Of a DNA stretch of 64,000 nt, positions 1 to 11,464 are shown piece after piece; the stretch's first letter is position 1, and each line of letters opens with the position of its first letter. A program made the position numbers and the translations under genes. Under the pieces are notes generated by a model. That model saw nothing but the letters and a program-made list of their open reading frames with translations, did not search any database and was not told where the DNA came from. The stretch covers positions 93,634,704 through 93,698,703 of the forward strand of contig OX465582.1 of assembly GCA_950022655.1 (NCBI GenBank), written 5' to 3'. The DNA is from Alentia gelatinosa (Eukaryota > Annelida > Polychaeta > Phyllodocida > Polynoidae).

Positions 1-205
1 CTTTTACCTCATCAGTGATCCACTGTACTGTAATGATGTTTAATTTTGTTTGCTTTCACTGGGGATTATGTTATGAGTAGTGACTGGGGGAAGGACTTCT
101 AGAGGAAACAATCCAAAATAAAAAATAGGAATACCAAGGACTAAGAAATTTAGAAATATGTAGGATCTAAAATGTGGGATACGCTGACATGCAACGAACA
201 AAATG

Positions 206-300
206 CCTTGAGGACTCAACCAGAGCTGGCCGGGTGATGTTTGGCCATCCCCGGATGATGCCTTGAGGCATCATTTCCAAAATATTCGTTTTTGTGAATA
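206..300 (-). mobile_element. Diverged fragment of TTAA MITE family J
   Basis: The self-complementary string ATGATGCCTTGAGGCATCAT and its surroundings resemble, in reverse orientation, the interior of the complete family-J element at 29923-30337, which has two copies of a GATGATGCCTcAAGacATCAT-type palindrome. The TTAA ends are not seen, so this is a truncated relic. Confidence 0.4.
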
Positions 301-1039
301 AAATTGGAAATATTTGCACAATAAACATAAAACTTTCCCATTATGTAGGTATAACATCATATTTAATATTTCAATACAAAATAAAGAATAGTATTATCGA
401 TCATGTGGTATGTCACGTGATGCAAAGATAGAATATTTACAATATAGCCTATATACCACGCCTCTAGCGGTGTTCACCGGCAATAGTATCTGTCTCCATG
501 CCTGTGCTATTGCCGTGGGTACCCGGCGCGATAGGAAGTTAATCTAAATGTCAACTGATAGATATTAGGACAAATCATGAGATTTAGAATGTTGTAATTT
601 CCTCTAAAATATTGGAAATAGTATCAAGCGATGCACTCCCATGTAAATACTTTGATGTGATGTCCGGTACTGGCTCATTATTATCTGTTGTGACTTCGAT
701 ATGGAAGATCGCTCATGGGAGTTAATTTTTTTGTCGTAAACTTTTGTACTGAATATTAACAAACAGAAATAAAAATCGCCCTGAAATGTACTCCCCACAC
801 CGTCCACAAACTTACAAATATAAAAAAAAGGTGAACCATAATGCAGTTATATGGTTCGTAGTCACATATGCAGAACCCTACCCTTGCCCTGACCCGAACC
901 TGAATATAACCCATCCTCACTGTAAATATCATCGTAAATATCATGCGTAATATCATCATAATCTGCCAAGCTCAATTATATATGATTTTAGATGTGCCCA
1001 GCACACTGATATTGTATTTATGTTGCACAATAGAACAGT

Positions 1040-1120
1040 CTTTCATACCAAATTATAATGGCCCTGGAGCCTACTGAAAATAGAGTATTCATACCCTAGT
1101 AGAGATTCCAGAATAAAGAA
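1040..1120 (+). repeat. Dispersed repeat AC, copy 1
   Basis: A 26-bp block beginning ATGGCCCTGGAGCCTACTGA is found exactly, inverted, near 5599-5624. Similarity continues more weakly on one side (CCTAGTAG, then GATTCCAGAA). This is a decayed dispersed repeat of unknown class. Confidence 0.5.
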
Positions 1121-1394
1121 CAAATGAAAAAAAAACCTCCAGACTACAACCTCACAATTCTTTAAAGGTTAATGGCATACACAAGAAGAAATGTAATCAC
1201 GAGGAAGGGTGGAGCGACTTCGCCAAAACGGGGCGAGTTATCCTAAAAAAATACAGGGCAGACTCCTTATGGGGCAAATTCTCAAGTATTTGCATAGGCA
1301 CATCATTGTAAATTTATATTAAAGGTTCCTATGCCAGAATATATTTCCTAGATTCAGAAATATAATTAACATCAGATTATCGAATCATGACATA

Positions 1395-2233
1395 TTAAAG
1401 GCGTATCCTACAATACCCAGTGGTGCCACCAGGTGATTTTCAAATATTGACAATTATCAATGAAAACTGGTTCCTTGGGATTTGTTCTCCTACCAAATGA
1501 GCAAAATATGTTCAGCCCAGTTACACCTAACGCAATAGGTAAATTAATTAATTCTGTAAAGGTCTGAGGAAAATGACATGGGTCCTACTATGTGAAATTT
1601 ATCTTTTAACATCGCCTATATATTTTTAAGGTATTATAATATCAATTTATTAGATAGATACAAATACTGATAAAAAAAAAGAAGACTAGCTTGGTGACCC
1701 TAATCTTTCAGTGTTCAACAATACCTTGAGATTATCATATATTCAGCTTCCTGGAAAATGAAATGGGTCTTTATTTTTCGAGGAGGTAAATGAAAACTAG
1801 TCCCTTGGGATGTGTTCTCCTACCAAATGAACAAAATATGTTCAGTCCAGTTTCACCTAGCTCAATAGCTAAATTAGGCAAATTTATAATTCACTGATTT
1901 CTATAGGCATTGTACTGAAAATATGTTTTTCTTTTCAATTTTTGCAAAAACAAGGACGGTTACCTATAGTTTTTAAAACTTTAAAGTATATCATGAAACA
2001 TTTACCTGATTTGGGAAAAGTCTGAGGAAAATGACTTGGGTTCTACTATATGAAATCCTATTTTTAACATTGCCTATATATATATTCCTTTATGATATTA
2101 TCATGACATAAATTTCGAGATAAAAAATACTACCTTAGATACCTGTTCAACCTTGAGAACATCATATTCAGCTTCCTGGAAAATGAAATGGATTTTTATT
2201 TTCAAGGAGGTAAATTGTCCGATATACCTTTAA
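1395..2233. mobile_element. TTAA-flanked TIR element with duplicated interior (family Y)
   Basis: The block is bounded by TTAA on both sides (1395-1398 and 2230-2233) and by short inverted ends, AGGCGTATCC on the left and the complement of AGGTATATCGG on the right. Inside are two imperfect direct copies of a roughly 340-420 bp unit, each starting TGAAAACTRGTYCCTTGGGA (1460 and 1792) and ending with TTCAGCTTCCTGGAAAATGA near 1745 and 2170. There is no ORF of transposase size. TTAA duplications are typical of piggyBac-type elements, so a non-autonomous piggyBac derivative is the best guess. Confidence 0.55.
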
Positions 2234-2669
2234 GGTGCGATCTAAACGTAGGTTAAACAGTTAAGAACCCTTCCTTCTGCAAAAATCTCAAGAGAGGGAT
2301 TTTAGGAACTGATCTCTGGCTTTCCTTCAAGTTGGCTCAATATATGCACCTTATGAAAACAGAATTAGTCACTCCACAGCGCCGGACAACCTCTTCCTAA
2401 CCCTAACTGCCAGCAGAAGTGTGTGCTAGGAGAAGCTTAACATGGTGCTGAACGGTAATGAGGCCAAGGTTACACGTGTAAGTGTGAATGCTAACACTAA
2501 AACAGCTTGTCCGCCATGACCATGCAGCTCACCACGTATGACTCAATCAATCACACACTACTAGAAATTAATCGAAAATAGGAAAATTATTTTCTATATT
2601 GCCACATGGTGTTGGTTTTGTTGAAAGTATAACCAATGTATTATAATTTGTTTTAGTAATATACTCGAC
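2234..2669. other. Non-coding, nothing recognised
   Basis: AT-rich sequence without a credible ORF, palindrome or tandem array. Confidence 0.5.
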
Positions 2670-2943
2670 ATAATACACAATCGTGACTGGTTTTGTGTAC
2701 GAGTGGTCATAATCTCCGAGTAGTTGACGCGTAGTAATATCCGAGCGGCTAGCGAGGATATTACGTCGTCAACCACGAGGATATTACAGCCAGTCGTTAT
2801 TGTATTTATTACCCACCTTCAAGATTAATAAAAATTCTATTGCAATAAAAAAGTTTCTGCAATACATTTAGTTCCAGGCACCACAGCACTATCGCACATG
2901 GCAGTAGTTCGGTATAGACTCACACCAATAATATAGTTTTAAG
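2670..2943 (+). mobile_element. Hairpin element HP-A, copy 1 (palindrome plus tail)
   Basis: The first ~145 bp form an imperfect palindrome: GACTGGTTTTGTGTACGAGT on the left, then GTAGTTGACGCGTAG, a central CGAGCGGCTAGCGAG and a mirrored right arm ending CCAGTCGTTATTGTATTTAT. A tail follows, beginning ACCCACCTTCAAGATTAATA, that aligns with the tails of the copies at 31130 and 60219 for over 100 bp. It has no coding capacity and is a non-autonomous element of unknown superfamily. Confidence 0.75.
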
Positions 2944-3204
2944 TGGCTTTAGTCTGATTTAACCCTACATATATCTATAAGTACCTAATGATGAGATTGT
3001 TCACCAGCCTTTACCGTGAGTTTGTCCCTCTACCAGTAGATGAGTTGTGTTTACTACCACTTTTCTTGTCTCTTTTACGATGTGGATTGAAAATCATGTA
3101 CCAGTATGTGAATCTTTTTCTCTTCAATAGAAATATCTAAAAAAAACCAAAAAACATATAAGGTAGCTCATTAGAGCCCCTTTATTGAGCGTGTACCATA
3201 GGCT

Positions 3205-3295
3205 GAGATACGCATGCGTAAGTCAAGCCAGAGACACACCAAGCAAGAAACGCAGCAATTTCCGGAATCGCCAACAAAAACTCCGTGTATTTGAG
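3205..3295 (+). repeat. Dispersed repeat S, copy 1
   Basis: The stretch contains the 12-bp palindrome TACGCATGCGTA (3209-3220) followed by CCAAGCAAGAAACGCAGCAA and TTTCCGGAATCGCCAACA. The same ~40-bp core, with few changes, occurs at 10886-10930. The class is unknown. Confidence 0.5.
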
Positions 3296-3346
3296 ATATT
3301 ATACAAGTTCTTATGGAACTTACTGATCTCTAGTCCCAATATTGTC

Positions 3347-3503
3347 TATAGTGAAATCCCGCTTCTGGGACACCTCGCCTAAGGGACAGTTTGCTCGGAA
3401 CCCAATTTTTTTTAATTTAGTGACCCCTCTGAAGGGGACACCCCGCTTAAGGGGCCACTTTGCTCAGAACGGAGAATGTCCCCCTTAACTGGGTTTTACT
3501 GCA
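3347..3503. mobile_element. Short pogo/Tigger-like MITE (family T), copy 1
   Basis: The ends read TAGTGAAATCCCGCTT on the left and GGGTTTTACTG on the right, an inverted pair matching the TIRs of the longer family-T element at 55607-56517. The interior repeats words of the GGGGACACCCCGCTTAAGGGG kind. A CAGT start with TA duplication is the signature of Tc1/mariner/pogo elements; the left end here is mutated. Confidence 0.6.
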
Positions 3504-3579
3504 CATCATGCTCCACTCTTTAAAAGAGAACTCGCCCCGTTTGGAGAATTCCACTTGCAAAGTTATCACATACTTACAA

Positions 3580-3835
3580 TTGTCTCACCCCTGGCATTTT
3601 TGTCCCATAGGCTTAACATTTGGAACTCCCCCATGGGTATTGCATTCCGTTGTCCCCGGTATATATCCTGTTTGTCATCCATTCATTGAGTTCGTACAGG
3701 GTGAGATAAGTACAGAAAGCTACTAGTTTTGGTCAGAATCTTTGTTCTCCAACTCGTTTGAATGCTAAGTGACATTCACTCGGATGTCGCCTCCTTCATA
3801 CATACCACTCCGCATCAAACTCTGTGACATTTTGG
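3580..3835 (+). mobile_element. Hairpin element HP-C, copy 1
   Basis: It starts TCTCACCCCTGGCATTTTTG, contains CCCATAGGCTTAACATTTGG, and then GGGTGAGATAAGTACAGAAA. Two further copies in the same order lie at 54592-54842 and 58488-58765. The start and the GGGTGAGATAA block form an inverted pair. The CCCATAGGCTTAACATT word is shared with family HP-B, so the two are related. Non-coding. Confidence 0.6.
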
Positions 3836-4167
3836 ACGGTGATGGCGAACAGTGTCTAAGTGCCCTAGAGGCGTGCCCAGATGACCAAGACCAATCACTA
3901 GAGTCCAAAATACTTCATTGACCAACTGGTGCTTGATATTTCTGGATCCAAGAAAGGCAGTTGCAAAAATAATACGTTGAATGGGTACAAGTGTGTTACT
4001 GAAAGTTACCAATAGACAAAATATAACCCAAACCTTAAGATTTTTATCTTTCAATATTTCTACACTCATTTGGCAATGATAAATACTTGTTCCTAGTTAT
4101 AGAATTGCAAATTCTTCGTTCGTCCAGAATGCGACTGGGTCCACATTCCAGTTGTTGGAAAATATTT

Positions 4168-4383
4168 TCGTAGCGAATGGCATTGGATTTGTACAGTTAA
4201 TAAAACGGGGGTTTTAAACGGTTAGGAGGTATATAGTAATAAGCAAACGTAGTGACTGAGCCCGCACCATTCGTCGCAAATATAAGTCCCTCCGCCTGCA
4301 GCGTTGAAACGGATCTTTGCATCAAATGACCTCGAACGACCACCCGTACGACCTCAGCAAACACGTTTTCTCTTATTATATTC
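4168..4383 (+). mobile_element. Palindromic MITE-E, copy 1 (diverged)
   Basis: AACGTAGTGACTGAGCCCG is mirrored by ACGACCTCAGCAAACACGTT across a degenerate centre. The left flank (GAATGGCATTGGATTTGTAC, then GTTTTAAACGGTTAGGAGGT) matches the flank of the well-preserved copy at 19574-19840. This is the oldest of the three copies. Confidence 0.55.
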
Positions 4384-6531
4384 CTGTGCATGAACTTCTA
4401 TGAAGCTGCTGGGCTTGACGCGTAAATAATATTTGCACCCGCTGTGAATCAATGACTTCGTAGGAAAATACATATAAAATGGCGTTTTCCGTGATTGTCA
4501 GGTGTATGATGAAACGCAGTTACTGAGCCTATAGTGATAGCCTTTATTTGCCCAGCGTACCATTTTTTATTTATTTATTATTTTTAATTCAATAATCATG
4601 CAGACAATGGAATTCACCATATGTAGGCGTTTTTAAATGTGTGTCCAACTTCATTGAAAGTTATTCAAAACAAATCACTTGGTACGGAGGGGCGTATTGG
4701 TATCATTTTGTCACTCAGTGACGAACAAAGTCTGCACTCCTGGTTAGTAAAAGTCAGCATTACCCTGCTCTTACCCAGGTACATGACATAACATTAATAC
4801 AGCCAGATGCCTAACGCCATGGGTGAAGGGCCACAATAACAGAATGAAAGGCCTCAAATGGCCATACTTCAGGCTCACTTTAGCGCATATTACAAATTTA
4901 CCTAGTCCCATCCTACTTTTCACATGTATTTTAATCTTTGTCAAAAATATGAAGAAACTCAATGTTATTCTCTATATTAAATGCGTTTGTAGGCTATGAG
5001 TTCTCTCTTAATGAAAGGTGTAAATCGGCTCAACACTTTCTTCTGTATCATCATGTAAATAGACCCTATTGAGTTATTCCATAATTCAGTATGTTTACAG
5101 GATCCGGTGTTTGCTGGTTGCCGTCGTGGCATGATAGGTGATAGACCCATGACCCATAACCCACAATTATAGCAGTTTAATGGTTTTTTATAAATCTTCA
5201 AATTGGAAATCCCATGCCAGAAATGGAAATTTCAGTTATTTTTGCATGTACATTTCAACTTATATTCGGTTTCTCCAGTTAGAAATCAGAAAATGATTGT
5301 GTATTGGAAGACAATGGCCGAGGTGCGGCCAGCCAGTCGGCATCGGATCCTATGCTTACCCAGGGCGATATTAGGGAGTTTAGTAACGTCTGGAGGGAAA
5401 CATGTCACAATGCTGCAGGAAGAGTAGCGTAGTTTTCGAACAAAACATGAGTAGATAGGCTTGTCGTGGTGTTTCGAAGAATGAGTTCAATTATATGGTC
5501 TCTCCTCCTACCTCAATTTTATAAATCACAGAAGGTTTGTTTTTTTAAGTTGATATTTTTTCTGGAATTAACTACTAGGATATATATGTGTCATCCTATT
5601 TTCAGTAGGCTCCAGGGCCATGCAAAAGAGGTAACATACAGTACAAGGTGTTAATCATAAAGAGATATATATCAGTATACACTTTCAGTTCACTGCACAA
5701 TACAAACAAAGAATTTATATAGGTTATAGAATTTATATCGGCTATGGAATTTATATATCGCTAATAAGTTAGCACTGAGGGATTGGAACACAAAGCAAAA
5801 ACTTTCATCTTTATTCAATCTGTGCTCATCATGATCCTTTCCTGTTGAACTTATGGGAAAAAATATAAGAAATATATCCTATTGCTATAATTCCCTTTCC
5901 AGCGCGCCAAGCGAAGTGTATAATATAGTGCAATATACTTTACCTCTTCTGGTATTAGGAAGGACTTAGTTATTGTTCAGAGTTGGGTAAGCGGCCACAT
6001 TTCCGCTTACTTATTCTCATTTACACCAGCAGTTTTATAGCGATAAATAGCGCCAACTAACGTCACATATTACCAGCACAATAAGAACCAACAGCTCTGA
6101 GCTCTCCCCTATTGTCCGCCTGTTGGCTAAGTCGACCGCAAATGCCATAATCCAAGTCATATTCTTTACACTCTAATCCCCAGTATCGCAGGTACATTGT
6201 TTGCCTCCTCAATATGTGTTATTGAGCGTTCATGCCGGAAACAGGCTCTTGCCAAGTATTAGCGGGCCCCGGGGCCTAAACCTCCGCTTGGAGAATGTTT
6301 CCGGTTACAGTTGGTGGTTGGTGTGAGGCGTAACATGCGAGGTGGATACCGGAATCTGAGATCTGTAACCGTTTTATTCGGGATGCCATTCACGTGGAGC
6401 CTAAAGCTCATCTGTTAGAGACCTGGGAATACCTAAGATATAGACAGAAATACTCGCTGGATGTTGCTTTATCTCTGCGTCGGACGTTGGAAACCGGAGT
6501 TGGGAACGAGGTAAGATCCAACTCTCGCGGT
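4384..6531. other. Long non-coding stretch with minor repeats
   Basis: No gene is supported over ~2.1 kb. Visible features are an inverted copy of dispersed repeat AC (about 5570-5630) and a short ~21-bp tandem repeat of GAATTTATAT-type units at about 5710-5762. Open frames here are below 80 codons and have no coding signature. Confidence 0.5.
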
Positions 6532-6784
6532 GCACCCCTCTCATAAGATCTCACACTCTCTAAGTGGTATTCTGTATTTCAGTCTAAATAAAGCCACAAG
6601 GGCACCAAGTACACAGTATTTCTGCAAGGCGGCATCATTATAGGAATCTGATGTACATGTTTAGCACAGGAAGCAGGCCAGTGGATTCTAAAAACTCTAA
6701 GCCTAGTTCGTTAAGAATTCTTCTCACATAGAGCATAGTGAGAACCTTGTACAGAATACCACTTAGAGAGTGTGAGAGGGGTGC
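6532..6784. mobile_element. MITE-M, copy 1
   Basis: The left end GCACCCCTCTCATAAGATCT is followed by CACACTCTCTAAGTGGTATT. The right end is the mirror image (AATACCACTTAGAGAGTGTG then AGAGGGGTGC) but has lost the ATCTTATG segment. Other copies are at 25269, 32056 and 36348. TIRs are about 45 bp, the interior is non-coding, and AGCCTAGTTCGTTAAGAATT is conserved in all copies. Confidence 0.8.
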
Positions 6785-6923
6785 GCAGTTTCTCGAGGTT
6801 AGCTTTAGGACCTAGTTCCTGGACCACCTCGTGGAGGTTGAAGGCTCGAGGCTGGCTCAATGGCCGGCGGGAGGTGTGGGGACTTGGCACCAGAGGCGCA
6901 GTGAGCGGTGCTGGAGGAGGGGG

Positions 6924-8190
6924 CTGATAGGATACGTGTGAGTCCAGAGAGAGTTCACTCAGCAGGGGGTGAGGTGAAAAGTGTGTCAGAACCATCAGGT
7001 GTGCAGGGACGGGAAGCATGAGGGTCAGGGCAGGAGAAGGGCAGGGGAAGAGCAGGATAAGGGCAGGGGAAGGGCAAGGGAAGGGCAGGGTAAGAGTAAG
7101 GTAAGGACGGAGTAAGGGTAGGGAAATGCTGATAGGATAAGTGTATGCCTAGAGAGAGTTCACTCAGTAGGAGGTGAGGTGAGAAGTGTGTCAGGTGTGC
7201 AGGGACGGGAAGGGTAAGGGTAAGGGCAGGGTAAGGTCAGGGTAAGAGTAAAAGCAAGGTTAAGGCGGGGTTAGGGCAGGGAAATGTTGATAGGATAAAT
7301 GTGAGCCCAGAGAGACTCAACTTGGACTTCACTCAGTATGAGGTGAGGTGAAAAGTGAGACAAGACCATCAGGTGTGCAGGGACGAGAAGGGTAAGGGAT
7401 GTAAGGGCAGGGTAAGGGTAGGGTAAGGGCAGGGTAATGCTGATAGGATAAGTGTACACCCAAAGAGACTCAACTAGGACTTCCTTAATGCCAATGAGAA
7501 GTGTGTCAGGACTATCAGGTGTGCAGGGACGGGCAGGATGAGGGTAAGGGCAGGGTAAGGGCAGGGTAAGGGCAGGGTAAGGGCAGGGTAAGGGCAGGGT
7601 AAGGGCAGGGTAAGGGCAGGGTAAGGGCAGGGTAAGTCTAAAAGCAGGGTAAGGGAATAGTACGGGCAGGGTAGAGACTGATAGGATAAGTGTAAGCCCA
7701 GAGAGACTCATATAGGAGTTCACTCAGGAGGAGGTGAGGTGAATAGTGTGCCACAACCATCAGACAGGCAGGGACAGGCAGGATGAGGGTAAGGGCAGGG
7801 TAAGGGTAGAGTAAGGTTAAAAGTAGGGTAATGACGGGGTAAGGGCAGGGTAAGGGCAGGGTAAGGGCAGGATAATGCAGATAGGGTAAGTGTAGGTCCA
7901 GAGAAACTCACTCAACTGAGATTTCACTCAACATGACGGGAGATGAGGGGTGTGTCAGGACAAAAGGTGTGCAGGGTCGGGAAGGGTAAGGGTGGGGGCA
8001 GGGTAAGGACAAGGGCAGGGTAATGCTGATAGGATAAATGTAAGTCTGGAGCGACTGACACAACTGAGAGGTCACTCAGCAGGAGGTGAGGTGTGTCAGG
8101 ACCATCCGGCAGACAGGGATGGGCATGGTAAGGGTAGGGACGGGCAGGGATATGCAGGCAGGGTAAGGGCGTTTTGGTTATCTATACGAC
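6924..8190. repeat. Higher-order GGGTAAGGGCA satellite
   Basis: The array alternates a ~100-bp segment, starting GATAGGATAAGTGTAAGCCC and ending near GTGTGCAGGGACGGGAAG, with variable runs of GGGTAAGGGCA. Seven such segments begin at about 6926, 7131, 7289, 7442, 7680, 7880 and 8028, with spacings of 148-238 bp that vary by the number of short units. The longest homogeneous short-unit run is at 7548-7635. The open frames on the minus strand (up to 150 codons of Leu-Pro-Tyr-rich repeats) are by-products. Confidence 0.85.
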
Positions 8191-8462
8191 TCGAGTATGC
8201 TCTATATTTACCTCACCCCTTTCATGGATATTAGAAAAGTATCACAATGTCAGAATAATTTGAATTGTTATCCAGTTATGAACGTATAAATGGCCGTTAA
8301 TTGGCCAATTGCTTATGACATCATCTAACAACACTCCACCACGACGATGGCTAACTATTGTTACTTCACATGGGTGATAATTGCATATAACCTGCTATTT
8401 GTTATTCCTAATGCTATTCATATGACTAAACGTGTACCGGCATTGTGATAATATGAAGAGAC

Positions 8463-8622
8463 GTCACGAGTTTAAGTGTGAGTTTATTTATGTCACGCAT
8501 TTTGTTGGCTCCGTAAACGAAGCCAACATAATGAGTGACACCGATAAACTCAAACTCAAACCCGTGACATAAAGAAATCCCATGATAAGCCTATGGAGTT
8601 TTTTTAATAGGGGTAGGATAAA
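8463..8622 (-). mobile_element. Hairpin module HP-B, copy 4 (reverse)
   Basis: Read on the minus strand it starts TTTATCCTACCCCTATTAAA and contains a CATAGGCTTATCATGGGA block like the forward copies at 27317 and 52894. Its core is a perfect hairpin, GTTGGCT / AGCCAAC, inside longer arms containing GTGACATAAA-like words. It directly abuts the HP-A copy starting at 8617, the same neighbour pairing as at 26934-27473. Confidence 0.6.
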
Positions 8623-8956
8623 TACACAATATTGACTGGTTTCGGAAACAAGCGGTTGTATGCTCGAGGAGCTGACATGTAGTAATATCCGAGCGTATGC
8701 GAGGCTATTGCGTAGAGTCAACTATGAGGAGCATGCAACCGCTTTTATCTGAAACCAGTCTATATTGTATTTATCATCCACCATTTCTGGACAAGTGGCA
8801 TGTCGATATCAGTTCGTTTTAGTCATGCACTATTTTTCTATATGCACTATTTTTCCGTATGCGCCACCTGGAGCATACAACATATCCGTATGCGCCGGGT
8901 ATGTCCTACACACTCCCTATGCGTTTTCTATGGACACTTTGTATTAGGTGGATAAT
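8617..8956 (+). mobile_element. Hairpin element HP-A, copy 2
   Basis: The palindrome runs from GATAAATACACAATATTGAC to its mirror GTCTATATTGTATTTATC (8617-8782), with TGGTTTCGG and CTGAAACCA near the ends and CGAGCGTATGCGAG at the centre. The tail runs to ATTAGGTGGATAATAAA at 8943-8956, as in the copies at 26934 and 60219. GATAAATACA at both outer ends may be a terminal repeat or part of a target duplication. Confidence 0.75.
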
Positions 8957-9194
8957 AAACAACACTACACCACCTCCACCCACAGATACTTTGATCTGTA
9001 AATTAGACAGTATGCTATGCTTTCCGCTTCTATCGCGTTGACACCCTGGGACCCTGTGCTATGACATTTCTATCAGAATATTCAGGGATGGATTTCCAAA
9101 AGATATCTGTAATATACATAGCAGTTCAATTCATTTCATATTCACATTCACTTTCAAGTCATGAAAATAAGTAATTTCAGGGTACGCACACCCC

Positions 9195-9880
9195 GCGTTT
9201 ACCCCGCGAGAAACGTAGTGTTCCTTCTACAAGGCCATTTTCTATTGGCTGACGAAAATGGCCCCGATTATTTGTGTTCCTTGAAGGCCTGTCATAGGGT
9301 GCCACCGACTGCAGTCGGTTTTAAATAATTAGTGAGGGTGCAGTCTTTGCCTTGTTTTCCCTACATTTCACCTATTCATAATGAGTAAATCTCCAAACTA
9401 AAATCTTGAGTCTCACCGATGAAATAGAAGCATTTTGAATATGATGGTCAAGAATAGTCAATATACGGAAAAAATCGATCGGCGGTTCCCGACTGCAGAT
9501 AGGTGGTGAATATTCTGCCAATGGAACATGACTTATAAGGCCCGTTTCCATTGGCCAACAAAAATAGTGTCGATTTTTTGTGTGTTCTCCTAATAGCCTA
9601 TTTACATTCAACGTCTGCAGTGCGAAAGGTCTGGCAGTGGTTCCTGACTGTAGATCGGTGATGAATAATGTAAATGGGCTAATAGCAGAACACAAACAAT
9701 TCACACCGTCTTCGTCGGCCAATGGAAAAGGGCCTTTACGGGGTTTCCATCTAACAATTCTTGCCACCAATTATGGCTTTAGCACCACCCGCCGACTATT
9801 TGCCACTTTTAGGGCACATAATCGTCAGGTGAAAAAGTCGGTCAATGGAAAACTGCTTTATGTACCAAGAGGAATATAGG
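9195..9880. mobile_element. Palindrome-rich repeat Q, copy 1
   Basis: A large imperfect inverted repeat is centred near 9635: AAGGCCCGTTTCCATTGGCC on the left is mirrored by GGCCAATGGAAAAGGGCCTT on the right, with CTGCAG-containing inner arms. Similar words (CGACTGCAGTTCGGTACTAA, GGCCGATTATT) occur at 37885-38215 and 39300-39385. The open frames of 99 and 132 codons lie across these arms and are not coding. Confidence 0.6.
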
Positions 9881-10384
9881 GAAAGTTCTCAAAACAAGCT
9901 GGCAAATACCGAGGCATAAATAAGCAGTATATTGTATAGTTCAGGGATGATATGGAATACTCTCACTGTTATTCAATAAGAATTATACCCACTACATTAG
10001 AACTTAAAATGTGCTAACAAAAAGTATGACATGATGGTGAAAATCCCCGGGTATTTGAAATATTGTTCTTGAAATTGTTGCCTTTGACGTACTTTATAAT
10101 TTCATCAATCTACCATCGGAACCATGGACAGGAAGATGATTTGTAAAATAACTCCATAAAAGTAGGGTGAAGCACAATATCTCCAGACCAGATTGTTTGA
10201 CTACCAACTCCCTGAAGTGCATACTCAGATAGAAACCATTTGAGACCAGTAACATACTGTTACTGACGGATACCCCACTGTATTGCACTCTTTTTTTTCT
10301 ATTTAAATGGAATGAAATATAAAATCATTCCTATTCAGTAAAGAAAAATGTGGCGGAAAAAGGGAAGTGGAAATTAGATGGAGT
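9881..10384. other. Non-coding, nothing recognised
   Basis: No ORF with coding character, palindrome or tandem array is seen. Confidence 0.5.
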
Positions 10385-10862
10385 TTGTGTCGAGTGGGTC
10401 ACTGGGGAACTCGACCCGAAACGAACTCGACCTGTAGTTGTCACGAGAACTCGACCCGTTTTGGAAAACTCGACCCGCAGAGTCCACCCGTTTTAGATAA
10501 TTATGGATAAGACAGTTACATACGAAAGAAAAATGTCTGACTAGTATAGAAGAATAAACCCCGGAGACTTATCAAATAAGTCAAGCTGGGTTAAAGGTTA
10601 GAGCCAGGGTTAGGGACAGGTACAAGGTTAGAGATAGAGGCTTAGGCATAGGGTTAAGCTAGGTTTCCGTTTGTTTTCTTCCCTCTAGACCAAATATTTT
10701 GCCAGATAAGACACTGACTCCTAATAAAGTAAAGTGTGTATCAACAATTGTATTGATAAGATACACGATGATTTATTACGGGTCGAGTCCTCCATACGGG
10801 TCGAGTTCGTTACGGGTCCAGTTTTTTATGGGTCGAGTTGGTTTCGGGTCGAGATCTCCAGA
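10385..10862. mobile_element. TIR element R with iterated ACTCGACCCG motifs
   Basis: The left part carries GAACTCGACCCGAAACGAAC and further ACTCGACC(CG) words at about 10440, 10448 and 10471. The right part carries the inverse, CGGGTCGAG(T), at about 10781, 10798, 10833 and 10846. The outer ends match as inverted repeats (CTGGGGAACTCGACCCGAAA against CTGGAGATCTCGACCCGAAA). Clusters of identical short motifs in inverted orientation at both ends resemble subterminal transposase-binding sites. The middle includes a degenerate GGGTTA tract (10591-10670). Confidence 0.6.
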
Positions 10863-10945
10863 ACTCGCTTACGCCGGGAACATACCAAGCGAGAAACGCA
10901 GCGATTTCCGTAATCACCAACACAAAATGGCAAGTATGTGAGGTG
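10863..10945 (+). repeat. Dispersed repeat S, copy 2
   Basis: CCAAGCGAGAAACGCAGCGA and TTTCCGTAATCACCAACA match the copy at 3236-3276 in the same orientation. It directly follows the right end of element R. Confidence 0.5.
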
Positions 10946-11224
10946 TTATTTCATATTTCACCTGATTATTGCTTCCGAGGCACTACATTATCAGTGGGAG
11001 ATATTACCATGAAACAATATTCCACATATATACCATTTTGTGTTGGCATTTGGTGTGTCGCTGATATAAGTGCATTGACCCTCTTCACACTGGCGCCATC
11101 TTGTAATGGCCGCCTATGTAACTCAATCGAAAACGAGGCGAGCCCTCTCCACTCAGTCTTGAGCAATGATGAAAATACTATTGTTTCTCTAACATGAACA
11201 ATGGAAATCGCTCTCACATCTACA

Positions 11225-11335
11225 CTAATAGGCCGATTTGTATAAACAATACATTTTTAGAAAGCTGAGACTTGGGCCTATCTGTTGGGATATACATGAT
11301 ATACCTGTGTTATGGATAAAATTTCCTGTCATAGA
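11225..11335 (+). repeat. Dispersed repeat AD, copy 1
   Basis: The block with AAAAGCTgAGaaTtaGGCCTATCTGTTG-like sequence and ACATGATATACCTGTGT recurs at 42472-42615. It has no coding capacity and unknown class. Confidence 0.45.
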
Positions 11336-11464
11336 ATAAGAATCGAAATTGTTTAGATGAATAACATTAAAATATGTTACCTTCCTGTTTTCACAGCGAT
11401 TTAATTTAAAATCTACAGCGATGACATATACAAATAAACAGCCTACCTTCTTAGGCATTTCAAA

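Larger units (their letters stand above)
1..1394. other. AT-rich non-coding stretch
   Basis: No coding region is convincing here; open frames are short and lack composition shift or splice context. It holds a fragment of a piggyBac-like MITE (206-300), a small inverted repeat around 476-520 (arms CCGGCAATAG / CTATTGCCG) and one copy of a dispersed repeat at 1040-1120 that recurs inverted at 5570-5630. Confidence 0.6.

Noticed and set aside
7271..7723. 150-codon Leu/Pro/Tyr frame
   Set aside because: It is the reverse translation of GGGTAAGGGCA satellite units.
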